A stretch of DNA of 48,176 nt from a virus, in the IMG/VR virus record IMGVR_UViG_3300011116_000287, positions 1-48,176 of that record, one strand, 5' to 3'. Shown piece by piece: positions 7,653-14,290 of this stretch. Position numbers and translations under genes: made by a program. Under the pieces are notes generated by a model that worked only from the letters and a program-made list of their open reading frames with translations, ran no database searches and was not told where the DNA came from. Every line of letters starts with the position of its first letter. Position 1 is the first letter of the stretch.

Positions 7653-9215
7653 TTATACGGTGTAGTATTTGTCTTTGTTCCTGTACTTGAAGTACTGAAC
7701 AGGGTCTTGCTCATCTGTTGGTAGGCGTAGATAGCCACCTTGTCTGAATCTCATCAGTGCAAGTGTCATAGAGTCTACCAAGTCATCATGCTCGCCGGAA
7801 GGGAAAGACGCAACCTCATCCACTAGTTCTTCTGCCCATCTCGTTTGCGGTGCCCATACTTTACCTGACCTGAACATATCTGCAACTGCGTTCAAACGGC
7901 TAATCTTGTCTTGTCCCTTGCCGGGGCTGTACTCTTGGACTGGTATACCCATCGCCCTGAACTCTTGTATGAGGGGTGAGCCCGCTGCCTTCTTCTCGAC
8001 AAGGAACGCGTCCGGTTGCCATCTCTCCCAGTCTTCGTACGCCTTGACCTTTAACTCTGGGAACTCCATACGTTCCTTGAACGCGTTGAGCAAGATGATA
8101 TTTGGTAACCCCTTGTCTTCGTCGTTGTAGAACACCCCCCACGTCGTACACGCAGAATAGTCGTTTATGCGTTTGACCTCGTGCGCCGTGTCCCACGACT
8201 GAATGATGAACTCACACTGCGGTGGCGTGTCTGCCTCCCACCATCTCCACCACGAACGCTTAACAATAGCTTCGGTATCGGACGTAGGGTTCTGCTGGTA
8301 CTGCGCCATCCACTTACCACTTGGCAACTCGTCACGTAGTGCCAATAGTTGTTCTACAGGCCAGAACTCAGGCCAAAGCGGTTTGTCATTCTCAAATAGA
8401 GCCGGAAACTCGATGACCTTCCACTCTTCACCACCCCTCTGGGCTGCGGCTTTTAACACCTGCGCAGTCAGGTCGCGTAGCGACCATCTAGTCATCACTA
8501 TTACTATAGAGCCCCCGGGCTGTAGACGCTGACGTGGACCTGACGTGTACCACTCATACACCTTGTCATACACCTCTGGGTTGTAAACCCCGATCGCAGC
8601 CTCTTGTTCTGAGTGTGGGTCATCTATTATTAGCACGTCCGCGCCCTTACCAGTCACCGCGCCCCCCACACCGATCGCAAAATAGTCGCCACCGTAGTTA
8701 GTGTTCCATCTACCTGCCGCTTTTGAGTCAGTCTGTAGCTCAATTTGCGGAAAAATACGCTTATATGCCTCAGAATCCACCAAATTTCGCACTTTTCGAC
8801 CAAAACCAGTCGCTAATTCGGCTGTATGGGACGTCTGAATGACCTTTTTGTGCGGAAATTTGCCCAAAAACCAAGCCGGAAGCAGGTATGACGCGAATTC
8901 TGACTTCGTATGACGTGGTGGCATGTTAATAATGAGCCTTTTACACTCACCATTTGCCACCGACTCGAACGCTTTTGCCATTATTTTGTGGTGCCGCCCC
9001 CCAATAAACGAAGGCCACACCTCATTTACGAACGTCATGAAGTCATCTTGGGCAATAGCACGGACTTTGCGTGTACGTAGTTCCCCTAATATCTCTGTGA
9101 CCGCTGCTTGTTCATCTTTTGGGAAGCGTTTTATCAACGCCTTGAGCTGGTCTGGCGTCAACTGCTGTATCCGCGCAATTACTTGCGGGTTTTGTAGCTG
9201 GTCACGTAGGGCCAT
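7653..9215 (-). CDS. terL: terminase large subunit
   Basis: 520 aa with the two-domain plan of terminase motors. The ATPase shows a Walker A-like PPRHTKS (residues 99-105), Walker B VLIIDDPH (194-201) and a TRW coupling motif near 242. The RNase H-like nuclease shows SWDTA (Asp342), VEKKA (Glu407) and HDDLVDS (Asp477/478), giving the expected acidic triad. It pumps DNA into the procapsid through the portal and cuts the concatemer. It overlaps terS by 14 nt and sits 9 nt before the portal gene. All key residues are present. Confidence 0.95.
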   Translation of the reverse strand: MALRDQLQNPQVIARIQQLTPDQLKALIKRFPKDEQAAVTEILGELRTRKVRAIAQDDFMTFVNEVWPSFIGGRHHKIMAKAFESVANGECKRLIINMPPRHTKSEFASYLLPAWFLGKFPHKKVIQTSHTAELATGFGRKVRNLVDSEAYKRIFPQIELQTDSKAAGRWNTNYGGDYFAIGVGGAVTGKGADVLIIDDPHSEQEAAIGVYNPEVYDKVYEWYTSGPRQRLQPGGSIVIVMTRWSLRDLTAQVLKAAAQRGGEEWKVIEFPALFENDKPLWPEFWPVEQLLALRDELPSGKWMAQYQQNPTSDTEAIVKRSWWRWWEADTPPQCEFIIQSWDTAHEVKRINDYSACTTWGVFYNDEDKGLPNIILLNAFKERMEFPELKVKAYEDWERWQPDAFLVEKKAAGSPLIQEFRAMGIPVQEYSPGKGQDKISRLNAVADMFRSGKVWAPQTRWAEELVDEVASFPSGEHDDLVDSMTLALMRFRQGGYLRLPTDEQDPVQYFKYRNKDKYYTV

Positions 9216-9888
9216 CTTCGCTTTCTAGTTCACCACCTATCAAACCTAACTCTTCATCTAGGTCAATCATCTGCACTGCTGGCGCTTGTGGTAGGGGGTC
9301 ATACTTATCTGGTACGTCTTTTGACTCTACGTCAATAATTTCACTCATATAACTAGACAACTTAGCCGCTAGTTCATTCTCAAGCTCTTCAGTTGATCTA
9401 TGCGTAACATTTATATCTATGCGTTCCACAAACGCACCGACATCACTCATCTTGCCAAGCATCTCTAGCGCTTTGAGTTCTATCTTGTTATCACCACAGT
9501 CAGACTTTTCCAACAGCTTTAGCTTGATATAGCTACGTAACTGCTGTGCGTTCCTAATAATATCGAAGTCATACTCATCCAACAACGCCTTGAGCACCAA
9601 GGCTTTACCGGGCGTAGTTATCTGCTGGACCGCACTGGGGTTGTCCATGAAAACGGCACGGGCTTCTTTTTTGTCAGACTCGGTTGGCTCTACAGCGTCT
9701 AAACCGTTGTCCTGTAGAAACTTGACAGTTTCAAAAGCTCGATGCACGCGCTCGCTCAAGTCGTGTATCTCCTCGTCCGTCATACGGAAAGGAGGTGGAA
9801 CATTGAGTTCAGGCGTTACTAATATAGGCATGGCAGGAGGAAAGAGGCACTCCGAAGTTGTGCCGACTATATCAGAAAATCTATACAC
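9202..9888 (-). CDS. terS: probable terminase small subunit
   Basis: 228 aa, largely helical, with an acidic C-terminus (DLDEELGLIGGELESEDGPT). Its position just before terL, overlapping it by 14 nt, and its size suit a small terminase subunit, which recognises phage DNA and loads the large subunit. The region around residues 80-140 (KALVLKALLDEYDFDIIRNAQQLRSYIKLKLLEKS) could be the helical oligomerisation part. The start is the GTG at 9888, which has AGAGG 6 nt upstream; an internal ATG at 9831 has no ribosome binding site. Assignment is mainly from position. Confidence 0.7.
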   Translation of the reverse strand: MYRFSDIVGTTSECLFPPAMPILVTPELNVPPPFRMTDEEIHDLSERVHRAFETVKFLQDNGLDAVEPTESDKKEARAVFMDNPSAVQQITTPGKALVLKALLDEYDFDIIRNAQQLRSYIKLKLLEKSDCGDNKIELKALEMLGKMSDVGAFVERIDINVTHRSTEELENELAAKLSSYMSEIIDVESKDVPDKYDPLPQAPAVQMIDLDEELGLIGGELESEDGPT

Positions 9889-9899
9889 GTCAAACCTCT

Positions 9900-9930
9900 C
9901 ATGTATAAGATATTACATTTTCTATACATG
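9900..9930. repeat. inverted repeat CATGTATA-N15-TATACATG upstream of terS
   Basis: Perfect 8-bp arms at 9900-9907 and 9923-9930, separated by 15 AT-rich bases, immediately upstream of the terS GTG. The dyad would cover a promoter or leader for the late transcript and is a plausible operator. As RNA it could also form a hairpin. Confidence 0.5.
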
Positions 9931-10112
9931 ATGTTTTGGGTCCCCTTGACGGGGGGTGTTTGAATAGTAATATGAATGATAAATGTTGGGTAAATTGAGA
10001 AGGGGGTGGGGGGTCTTGTGAATTATAAAAATGGTGATTGGATGAGGAAAACTGAGTACCACAGACCCTACCTCCCCTATCTAGCCAAATTGGGGGGTGG
10101 GGGTGTCCAATA

Positions 10113-10127
10113 TTCATACTGTATGAA
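10113..10127. repeat. TTCATAC-T-GTATGAA palindrome, copy 1
   Basis: Exact 7+7 dyad with a one-base centre, 130 bp before the first early gene. First of 13 copies in the window. Confidence 0.85.
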
Positions 10128-10178
10128 AATGATACGGGCTGGTGCTATCCCGTGCAAGATGTTATAGGATGATGCATA

Positions 10179-10232
10179 ATTCGTCTAACGAATCAGGGAT
10201 TGCATTGCATATCGCAATGTGCGAATGATTCG
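10179..10232. repeat. operator-like inverted repeats before first early gene
   Basis: ATTCGT-CTA-ACGAAT (10179-10193) is followed by CGAAT-G-ATTCG (10222-10232), sharing the CGAAT half-site; between them is ATTGC-N5-GCAAT. The cluster ends about 26 bp before the ATG at 10258, where a repressor of that gene would be expected to bind. Confidence 0.45.
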
Positions 10233-10257
10233 TTATATTCCTTGAAAGGGAAACATC

Positions 10258-10767
10258 ATGAGTGCAATTACTATTGCTTCTATTGCTTCAACTATTGCAA
10301 CCAACTTGTTGGGTGAAATCAAACTCGATGCTGAGAAAGCATCGTTGCGTGAGTCAACCAATATGCTAGTTGCTAAGTTGCACGCTGAGAAAGTTGTTGT
10401 AGGTCGCTTGGGCAAAAACCCTTGCGCTGTTGCGTTGGCTTTTCACTCTACACTCACCGAAGGTGGCGTTGCGAAGGGTACAGCGAACAACTACTTAACT
10501 ACTTTCAAAAATGCTGTTGCTACTGGTAAACCAATTACTGATTGGAATACTCAACGCACCAACGGCAAAAAGAAGGGTAATGCAAAGGGTAAGGGTAAAT
10601 CGACTCTCTCCAACTTGTTGGTGAAAGCGTTTAACCATGACGAAGGCAAATCGTTTGAAGCATTATGCGAAAACATAATGAAACAATATGAGGATGCACA
10701 ATTCGACACTATCTATGATGCATTTATTGACTACTTAAAGTCAGAAGGTTTTGAAATTACAGCGTAA
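10258..10767 (+). CDS. first early gene, unknown function
   Basis: 169 aa. A helical N-terminal half (roughly residues 1-95) is followed by a very basic linker (GKKKGNAKGKGKS, near 103-115) and an acidic helical C-terminus. The basic linker could touch nucleic acid, but no named domain is recognised. It starts with AAAGGG upstream, stands alone in its transcript, has a strong terminator (10785-10808), and is flanked on both sides by the TTCATAC-N-GTATGAA palindrome and other dyads. Autoregulation, or being the palindrome-binding protein, are inferences to test. It is the leftmost rightward gene and likely early. Confidence 0.75.
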   Translation: MSAITIASIASTIATNLLGEIKLDAEKASLRESTNMLVAKLHAEKVVVGRLGKNPCAVALAFHSTLTEGGVAKGTANNYLTTFKNAVATGKPITDWNTQRTNGKKKGNAKGKGKSTLSNLLVKAFNHDEGKSFEALCENIMKQYEDAQFDTIYDAFIDYLKSEGFEITA

Positions 10768-10768
10768 T

Positions 10769-10783
10769 TTCATACAGTATGAA
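10769..10783. repeat. TTCATAC-A-GTATGAA palindrome, copy 2
   Basis: Exact copy that begins 1 nt after the stop codon of the 10258-10767 gene and directly abuts the following terminator. Confidence 0.85.
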
Positions 10784-10784
10784 A

Positions 10785-10808
10785 ACCCCGCTTCGGCGGG
10801 GTTTTTTT
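10785..10808 (+). terminator. rho-independent terminator after the first early gene
   Basis: CCCCGC-TTCG-GCGGGG: a 6-bp GC stem with a UUCG loop followed by eight Ts. It isolates the 10258 gene from the repeat array to its right. Confidence 0.9.
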
Positions 10809-10823
10809 TCGCCCAAAATTTTT

Positions 10824-10850
10824 GATACCTGTATCGAAGATACCTGTTTC
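10824..10850. repeat. GATACCTGTATC dyad and partial copy
   Basis: GATACCTGTATC at 10824-10835 (half-sites GATAC/GTATC) is followed at 10839-10850 by the near copy GATACCTGTTTC, 15 bp apart. A third full copy starts at 11045, and a reverse-oriented copy lies at 20421. Confidence 0.6.
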
Positions 10851-10926
10851 CGTAGTCCGCCATACAACATCTTGTGGCGTGCCGTAGTTTGCCGTGCTGC
10901 GCGCGGGCGATGTAACACACTACAAC

Positions 10927-10941
10927 TTCATACAGTATGAA
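10927..10941. repeat. TTCATAC-A-GTATGAA palindrome, copy 3
   Basis: Exact copy in the origin-like array, 19 bp before the first copy of the 23-bp repeat. Confidence 0.85.
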
Positions 10942-10960
10942 TATGCTAATCCGCTTCGAA

Positions 10961-10983
10961 ACCTGTATCCTTGACGCGTGCCA
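10961..10983 (+). repeat. 23-bp direct repeat, copy A
   Basis: Begins ACCTGTATCC and ends GACGCGTGCCA; identical to 11048-11070. With the palindromes it forms a repeating unit of about 85-90 bp. Confidence 0.85.
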
Positions 10984-11011
10984 CACCGATTAGATTACAA
11001 GATACCACAAT

Positions 11012-11026
11012 TTCATACTGTATGAA
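11012..11026. repeat. TTCATAC-T-GTATGAA palindrome, copy 4
   Basis: Exact copy, 85 bp after copy 3 and 21 bp before the second 23-bp repeat. Confidence 0.85.
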
Positions 11027-11047
11027 AATAACCTATATTTGCTTGAT

Positions 11048-11070
11048 ACCTGTATCCTTGACGCGTGCCA
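11048..11070 (+). repeat. 23-bp direct repeat, copy B
   Basis: Identical to 10961-10983. Here the preceding bases extend it to a complete GATACCTGTATC dyad at 11045-11056. Confidence 0.85.
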
Positions 11071-11101
11071 TACATACCAAGACATTGAGACCTGTAGCGT
11101 T

Positions 11102-11117
11102 TTCATACCAGTATGAA
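11102..11117. repeat. TTCATAC-CA-GTATGAA palindrome, copy 5 (two-base centre)
   Basis: Same half-sites but with a two-base centre, the only such copy. It changes the helical phase of the half-sites by one base pair, so it may be a weak or different site. Confidence 0.75.
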
Positions 11118-11130
11118 ATTGATAGGCGTT

Positions 11131-11145
11131 TTCATACAGTATGAA
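11131..11145. repeat. TTCATAC-A-GTATGAA palindrome, copy 6
   Basis: Exact copy 29 bp after the start of copy 5, the closest pair in the window; last copy before the AT-rich element. Confidence 0.85.
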
Positions 11146-11220
11146 AATGTCAAAGCGTAATAAGCACGGATAACCTCTATTTAATTCAGCAATATTCTCT
11201 GCACGGGAATATTATAAAAC

Positions 11221-11448
11221 CCTTATGCATCAAGCACTTACGAGCGTTTGCACCCCTATTATTCTATTATTCTATAAAAAAATATATATACACCCCTTTT
11301 TAATTTTCTAAATTTTTATCTATCAATGGGTTTATGTATGTAGATTCTTATGAGTTTGTGTTCGTTCGTTTTCTCTCGCTCAAATTCCCAAAATCACGGA
11401 ATATTAGAATATTACCCGCAAAAACACCAAAAAAGCCTTATGCATCAA
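11221..11448 (+). repeat. 13-bp direct repeat pair CCTTATGCATCAA
   Basis: Copies at 11221-11233 and 11436-11448, each followed a few bases later by ACTTAC and preceded by AATATTA-type sequence, so the similarity extends beyond the exact core. They flank the AT-rich element at 11256-11330. Confidence 0.7.
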
Positions 11449-11547
11449 CAACTTACATTTATACCCGCCCCTAGAATATTGCAGAATAAAGCAGAGGTTT
11501 CACTAAAACATACTGCACAATAACAGTTTATTCTGCATAGTTTTGAC

Positions 11548-11576
11548 TTGACAAGGGTATGTAAAGGTAGTATAAT
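11548..11576 (+). promoter_or_regulatory. perfect-consensus sigma70 promoter
   Basis: TTGACA (11548-11553), 17-bp spacer, TATAAT (11571-11576). Transcription should start near 11583 and run through the hairpin-rich stretch into the 12279 gene group. A palindrome copy lies about 30 nt downstream of the expected start. Confidence 0.9.
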
Positions 11577-11612
11577 GGGGGCTGGTTTGGTGATATTACG
11601 CACTAACCGATT

Positions 11613-11627
11613 TTCATACAGTATGAA
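11613..11627. repeat. TTCATAC-A-GTATGAA palindrome, copy 7
   Basis: Exact copy in the transcribed leader, about +30 from the perfect promoter at 11548. Confidence 0.85.
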
Positions 11628-12050
11628 AATGCTCTTTAACAACTTGCTAACTATGCGCCTTTACAAGCGCAGAAAAAACCGCCCCTCGGAACTAATGTTA
11701 ATACGAGAAGCATATAGTTGGAATTGGGTTGTATATAGGATGGATTGCGAAGCCCACGATATACAACTACTTGTGATATCTCCCTATGTGAATGTGGCGT
11801 GTGGTAGTCAGTCCACGCATTATTGCGGTGTAGTAAGTAGTGTATGTCTCATGTGATACCGAACACGATAGCGTAATGCAATGCCAAGTAGATACTGCCT
11901 AAATGTGTGGTTTGCTCTGTGTGGAAACGCACAACAAACCTAATGTGTGCAAGTGTATGCGAGAGCGATAGTTCACTATCCATTGCTGGGCATCAAGCCT
12001 GAGAACTAAAGCCGAACGCATATCAACAGCCACAAGGAAAGCAAGCCGAT

Positions 12051-12065
12051 TTCATACTGTATGAA
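12051..12065. repeat. TTCATAC-T-GTATGAA palindrome, copy 8
   Basis: Exact copy inside the hairpin-rich untranslated stretch, 213 bp before the 12279 gene. Confidence 0.85.
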
Positions 12066-12278
12066 ATTGGGAGATGTGCTAACGACAAACACTATCGCAG
12101 TTAGTAGTGCCAAACAATATTAATCAGGACTAACTTATAACGACTGTATGTGTGTTGGCTCACACATACACGACAGCGTGTAGCACATACATATGTGGAC
12201 ATCTTGATGGACATATATAGAGAGTGTGTGCTATGCGGTGGCGTCTTGCCATCGTTAACTACCTTGAAAGGGTAAATC

Positions 12279-12464
12279 ATGACTTCTTTGCAAAAACAAA
12301 TACGCAATTTAGTGGAAGCGCAAGGGTACATACATATCAATGTGGGCAAGGGAAGCCCTGCGACTAGGGCAACACTTAAAGCCTTGCGGAGAGCGGGGTA
12401 TGCCTGTATTCATCGTGGGTATCACGGGCTCATGGCGGTGTATCAAGTAACAAAGGAAATCTAA
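12279..12464 (+). CDS. small basic protein, unknown
   Basis: 61 aa, basic, with the segment GKGSPATRATLKALRRAGYACIHRGYHG predicted as helix-turn-strand. It could be a small nucleic-acid-binding or winged-helix-like protein, but no family is recognised. It follows the long untranslated leader and has GAAAGGG 7 nt before the ATG. First in a run of small genes spaced a few bases apart. Confidence 0.6.
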   Translation: MTSLQKQIRNLVEAQGYIHINVGKGSPATRATLKALRRAGYACIHRGYHGLMAVYQVTKEI

Positions 12465-12466
12465 TC

Positions 12467-12727
12467 ATGACTAACACAACACAAACACCAACACTTTATA
12501 TCGTGGCTTACTGGTTGCCATTTCCATCATCGGAATATGGTGGCGTACAAATTGTTATAGCGGAGTCAGATGCCGAGTGTGAGCGCATGATTGTTGAGGA
12601 AGTGGATGGGTATCACCGCACCAAGTATCCACACTATCCCCAAAGCATCGCTAATAGAGTTAAGGAAGCCAAGCGTTTCCCTGTGGACACCGAACAGCGT
12701 GGTGTAGTGCATCGATTCTTAACTTGA
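12467..12727 (+). CDS. small hypothetical protein
   Basis: 86 aa, alpha/beta mix, beginning with a hydrophobic strand (TLYIVAYWLPF), then an acidic helix (ESDAECERMIVEEVDGY) and a basic helix. AAAGGA lies upstream and the start is 2 nt after the preceding stop. No family recognised. Confidence 0.6.
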   Translation: MTNTTQTPTLYIVAYWLPFPSSEYGGVQIVIAESDAECERMIVEEVDGYHRTKYPHYPQSIANRVKEAKRFPVDTEQRGVVHRFLT

Positions 12728-12741
12728 AAGGAAATCTAATC

Positions 12742-12900
12742 ATGAATAAATTACAACGCCAACAACTCAAGCGTAAACATACTGATACATGGTACGGGTT
12801 TGTGCAAGAGCAACCTAAAAAGAAAGCCGACATTTCATACAGTATGAAATTGGAACGGGAGAAATTGAAACTTGAAACTAGCGGAGGTAAATGGAAATGA
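12742..12900 (+). CDS. small very basic protein carrying a palindrome copy
   Basis: 52 aa, Lys/Arg/Gln-rich (MNKLQRQQLKRKHTDTW...). A good GAAAGG site precedes the ATG and the stop overlaps the next gene's ATG (ATGA). A TTCATAC-A-GTATGAA palindrome (12834-12848) lies inside the frame and encodes the residues around ISYSMK. Function unknown. Confidence 0.55.
   Translation: MNKLQRQQLKRKHTDTWYGFVQEQPKKKADISYSMKLEREKLKLETSGGKWK
12834..12848. repeat. TTCATAC-A-GTATGAA palindrome, copy 9 (inside a gene)
   Basis: Exact copy in the coding sequence of the 12742-12900 gene, about 49 bp before the zinc-finger gene at 12897. Confidence 0.85.
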
Positions 12901-13127
12901 CTGATTGGAAAGAGTGCATAGATTGTAAAGATGATATGCCGACTGCCCGATACCAAGCGTTCTGCATATCCTGTGAGCGTGTCCGTGAGCGCACCGCACA
13001 AGCAGAGCGCAAATCGTGGACTGTAGTGCAAGAGTATGGCAAGGGATGTTATCAGTTTGTTACATCTAGCAACGCCAGACAAGTCCTAACACAAACAAAC
13101 CAAAAGAACTTGAGGAGTGATATATGA
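12897..13127 (+). CDS. small protein with TraR/DksA-like zinc finger
   Basis: 76 aa. The N-terminus carries CIDC and, 15 residues on, CISC, with the DDMPTARYQA stretch between them, resembling the CxxC...CxxC zinc finger of TraR/DksA-type proteins, which bind RNA polymerase's secondary channel. The long coiled coil of DksA is absent, as in phage TraR-like proteins. I start at the ATG at 12897 (ATGA overlap, GGAGG 9 nt upstream); an ATG at 12891 is the alternative. A role in redirecting host RNA polymerase is inference. Confidence 0.6.
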   Translation: MTDWKECIDCKDDMPTARYQAFCISCERVRERTAQAERKSWTVVQEYGKGCYQFVTSSNARQVLTQTNQKNLRSDI

Positions 13128-13306
13128 AAGGATATCCCGAACACTTGAGTGGTGCAGATATGAAACAGGAACTCATAGCAACCATCACAAAACTAATGTG
13201 GGCAACCACGGGCGAGGTGCGGTTTACGCAAGAACAGAAAAAGGAACTTGCAAGCCGTGCCGATGGACTGCTTGAGATGTTTAAGCGTGACTTCATTGTT
13301 AACTAG
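13124..13306 (+). CDS. small hypothetical protein
   Basis: 60 aa, mostly helical, hydrophobic core typical of a small folded protein (MKQELIATITKLMWATTGEVRFTQEQ). ATGA overlap with the preceding stop and GAGG upstream. No family recognised. Confidence 0.55.
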   Translation: MKGYPEHLSGADMKQELIATITKLMWATTGEVRFTQEQKKELASRADGLLEMFKRDFIVN

Positions 13307-13316
13307 GAGAAAGCAA

Positions 13317-13586
13317 ATGAAACTCAGAGCAATTAAGAACAGGGCGTATGTAATATCACAACGCATTGCTATGCGTAACTTGTGGAAGCATGAGGTCGTA
13401 GCGTCTGTGATGGGTGCATTGAAAGATGTGGGTTTTGTGCATGACACAAACAGAGAGACAAAGTTTGTTCCACCAATATCTTTAAACAAGATTATTTATG
13501 AAAGGAGACTAGGCGATACGGTTTTGAATAAAGAGAATGTGATGCTTAACTATGTAGTAACACCTAACTTTTTGGAGGTCAAATGA
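13317..13586 (+). CDS. small hypothetical protein
   Basis: 89 aa, basic. The true start is probably the ATG at 13317, with AGGAG 7 nt upstream; a longer frame would run into the preceding gene. Helical N-terminus (KNRAYVISQRIAMRNLWKHEVVASVMGALKDVGF) then a strand-rich part. No family recognised. ATGA overlap with the next gene. Confidence 0.55.
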   Translation: MKLRAIKNRAYVISQRIAMRNLWKHEVVASVMGALKDVGFVHDTNRETKFVPPISLNKIIYERRLGDTVLNKENVMLNYVVTPNFLEVK

Positions 13587-13738
13587 AAAAATATTTTGTA
13601 ATTGGGTATGACCCAAGCGTGGACAGATTCATTCTGTTGAAACACGACTACTTCGATAGTTATGAGGATGCACATGACTACGCACTAGGGTGTGCCGAAG
13701 GACTTAGTGCGTTTGTTGTAGAAGAAATTAAGGAGTGA
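13583..13738 (+). CDS. tiny hypothetical protein
   Basis: 51 aa starting MKKYFVIGYDPSVDRF, with acidic composition and a small alpha/beta look. GGAGG 5 nt upstream and an ATGA overlap with the preceding stop support it. No family recognised. Confidence 0.55.
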   Translation: MKKYFVIGYDPSVDRFILLKHDYFDSYEDAHDYALGCAEGLSAFVVEEIKE

Positions 13739-13741
13739 TAT

Positions 13742-14005
13742 ATGAAAAGGCAAATAAGATTTAAATACAGCGCACCCATACCCAAACGCAACACGACAGT
13801 ACAGAAAGCGTTTCGGATATACACAAAGCCTGAGTACCCTGACCCCAAAGTAAAGCAGACAAGCATGATGGCGTGGCGGTATGACAGGGATTTAAACAGA
13901 CCGCAATTCCCAAGCAAGCGCATACGATGGGCAATAGGTTTCATCCGTGCATTCGGTTCACCACATTTCTTTAAAGGTTCAAACAAGGGGGCAGAAAATG
14001 ATTGA
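13742..14005 (+). CDS. small basic hypothetical protein
   Basis: 87 aa, rich in Arg, Lys and Pro, probably partly unstructured, ending FFKGSNKGAEND. AAGGAG precedes the ATG. It overlaps the start of the next gene by 8 nt. No family recognised. Confidence 0.5.
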   Translation: MKRQIRFKYSAPIPKRNTTVQKAFRIYTKPEYPDPKVKQTSMMAWRYDRDLNRPQFPSKRIRWAIGFIRAFGSPHFFKGSNKGAEND

Positions 14006-14183
14006 AGTATCTATAACTGAGGTTGTCTTATTCGCATGGGGTTTCCTGATGACTGCTTTGTATTTCAAGGCAAGGCATGAGGAACACATGGTGCGTACTG
14101 TATTCATGCACTTTGTGGAGAATCCCAAAGCCCGTGAGGAAATGGTTAAACAGTTTGAGAAGTCAAAGGCAGAGATGGTTTGA
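13998..14183 (+). CDS. small single-pass membrane protein
   Basis: 61 aa. Residues 8-22 (VVLFAWGFLMTALYF) form one likely membrane segment, followed by a charged cytoplasmic helix (KAREEMVKQFEKSKAEM). Start chosen at 13998 with AAGGGG upstream. Possibly an early membrane-acting protein such as a superinfection-exclusion factor, which is speculation. The perfect promoter at 14180 overlaps its stop codon. Confidence 0.55.
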   Translation: MIEVSITEVVLFAWGFLMTALYFKARHEEHMVRTVFMHFVENPKAREEMVKQFEKSKAEMV

Positions 14184-14208
14184 CAGGCTCTGTGCAATCT
14201 GTTATAAT
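14180..14208 (+). promoter_or_regulatory. perfect-consensus sigma70 promoter for the ATPase/VWA cassette
   Basis: TTGACA (14180-14185), 17-bp spacer, TATAAT (14203-14208). Expected start near 14215, with a palindrome copy about 34 nt downstream, the same arrangement as at 11548. Confidence 0.9.
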
Positions 14209-14248
14209 GTAGTTTGTTTAGTTGATAGTGTGTGTAAGTTGATGTAAA

Positions 14249-14263
14249 TTCATACTGTATGAA
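14249..14263. repeat. TTCATAC-T-GTATGAA palindrome, copy 10
   Basis: Exact copy in the 5' leader of the 14291 gene, 27 nt before its ATG. Confidence 0.85.
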
Positions 14264-14290
14264 AACATCTTTTTTTGAAAGGACTTAATC

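Larger units (their letters stand above)
9889..10257. promoter_or_regulatory. divergent control region between late (minus) and early (plus) genes
   Basis: Gene-free 369 bp between terS and the first early gene. It holds an 8-bp inverted repeat (9900-9930), three G-rich runs, one TTCATAC-N-GTATGAA palindrome (10113-10127) and several short inverted repeats near 10179-10232. I see no full-consensus promoter on either strand, which suggests activator-dependent or degenerate promoters. Confidence 0.5.
10809..11547. other. candidate replication origin: repeat array plus AT-rich segment
   Basis: About 740 bp without a credible gene. It contains four TTCATAC-N-GTATGAA palindromes, a 23-bp exact direct repeat 87 bp apart (10961-10983 and 11048-11070), GATACCTGTATC-type dyads (10824 and 11045), a 13-bp direct repeat CCTTATGCATCAA (11221-11233 and 11436-11448) and a very AT-rich stretch near 11256-11330 that could act as an unwinding element. 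Iterons beside an AT-rich element are typical of replication origins; an operator array is the alternative. Function is inferred. Confidence 0.5.
11583..12278 (+). ncRNA. candidate structured RNA or long leader
   Basis: About 700 nt between a perfect promoter and the next start codon without a credible reading frame. Visible stems: GTTGTATAT/ATATACAAC (11728-11736 with 11759-11767); a two-part hairpin GGTTTG/CAAACC (11909-11940) capped by TGTGTG-GAAA-CGCACA; TGTATGTGTG/CACACATACA (12145-12170); TGCGC/GCGCA (11654-11671); and GGTGGC/GCCATC near 12237. A GNRA-capped stem and perfect 9- and 10-bp stems suggest a folded RNA. Size and phage setting recall large phage RNAs such as GOLLD or ROOL, but I see no specific match. 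Confidence 0.4.

Noticed and set aside
9944-10107. G-quadruplex
   Set aside because: G-runs come in pairs and are too far apart to make a convincing four-tract motif.
10824-11145. CRISPR array
   Set aside because: Repeats are palindromes of 15 bp and a 23-bp pair without regular unique spacers of equal length; no cas genes.
11548-11856. 102-codon plus-strand frame
   Set aside because: Starts with TTG inside the -35 box of the perfect promoter, has no ribosome binding site and overlaps strong stems; composition is unlike a protein.
11857-12278. tRNA gene in the hairpin-rich stretch
   Set aside because: No cloverleaf with a recognisable T-arm and acceptor stem could be found.
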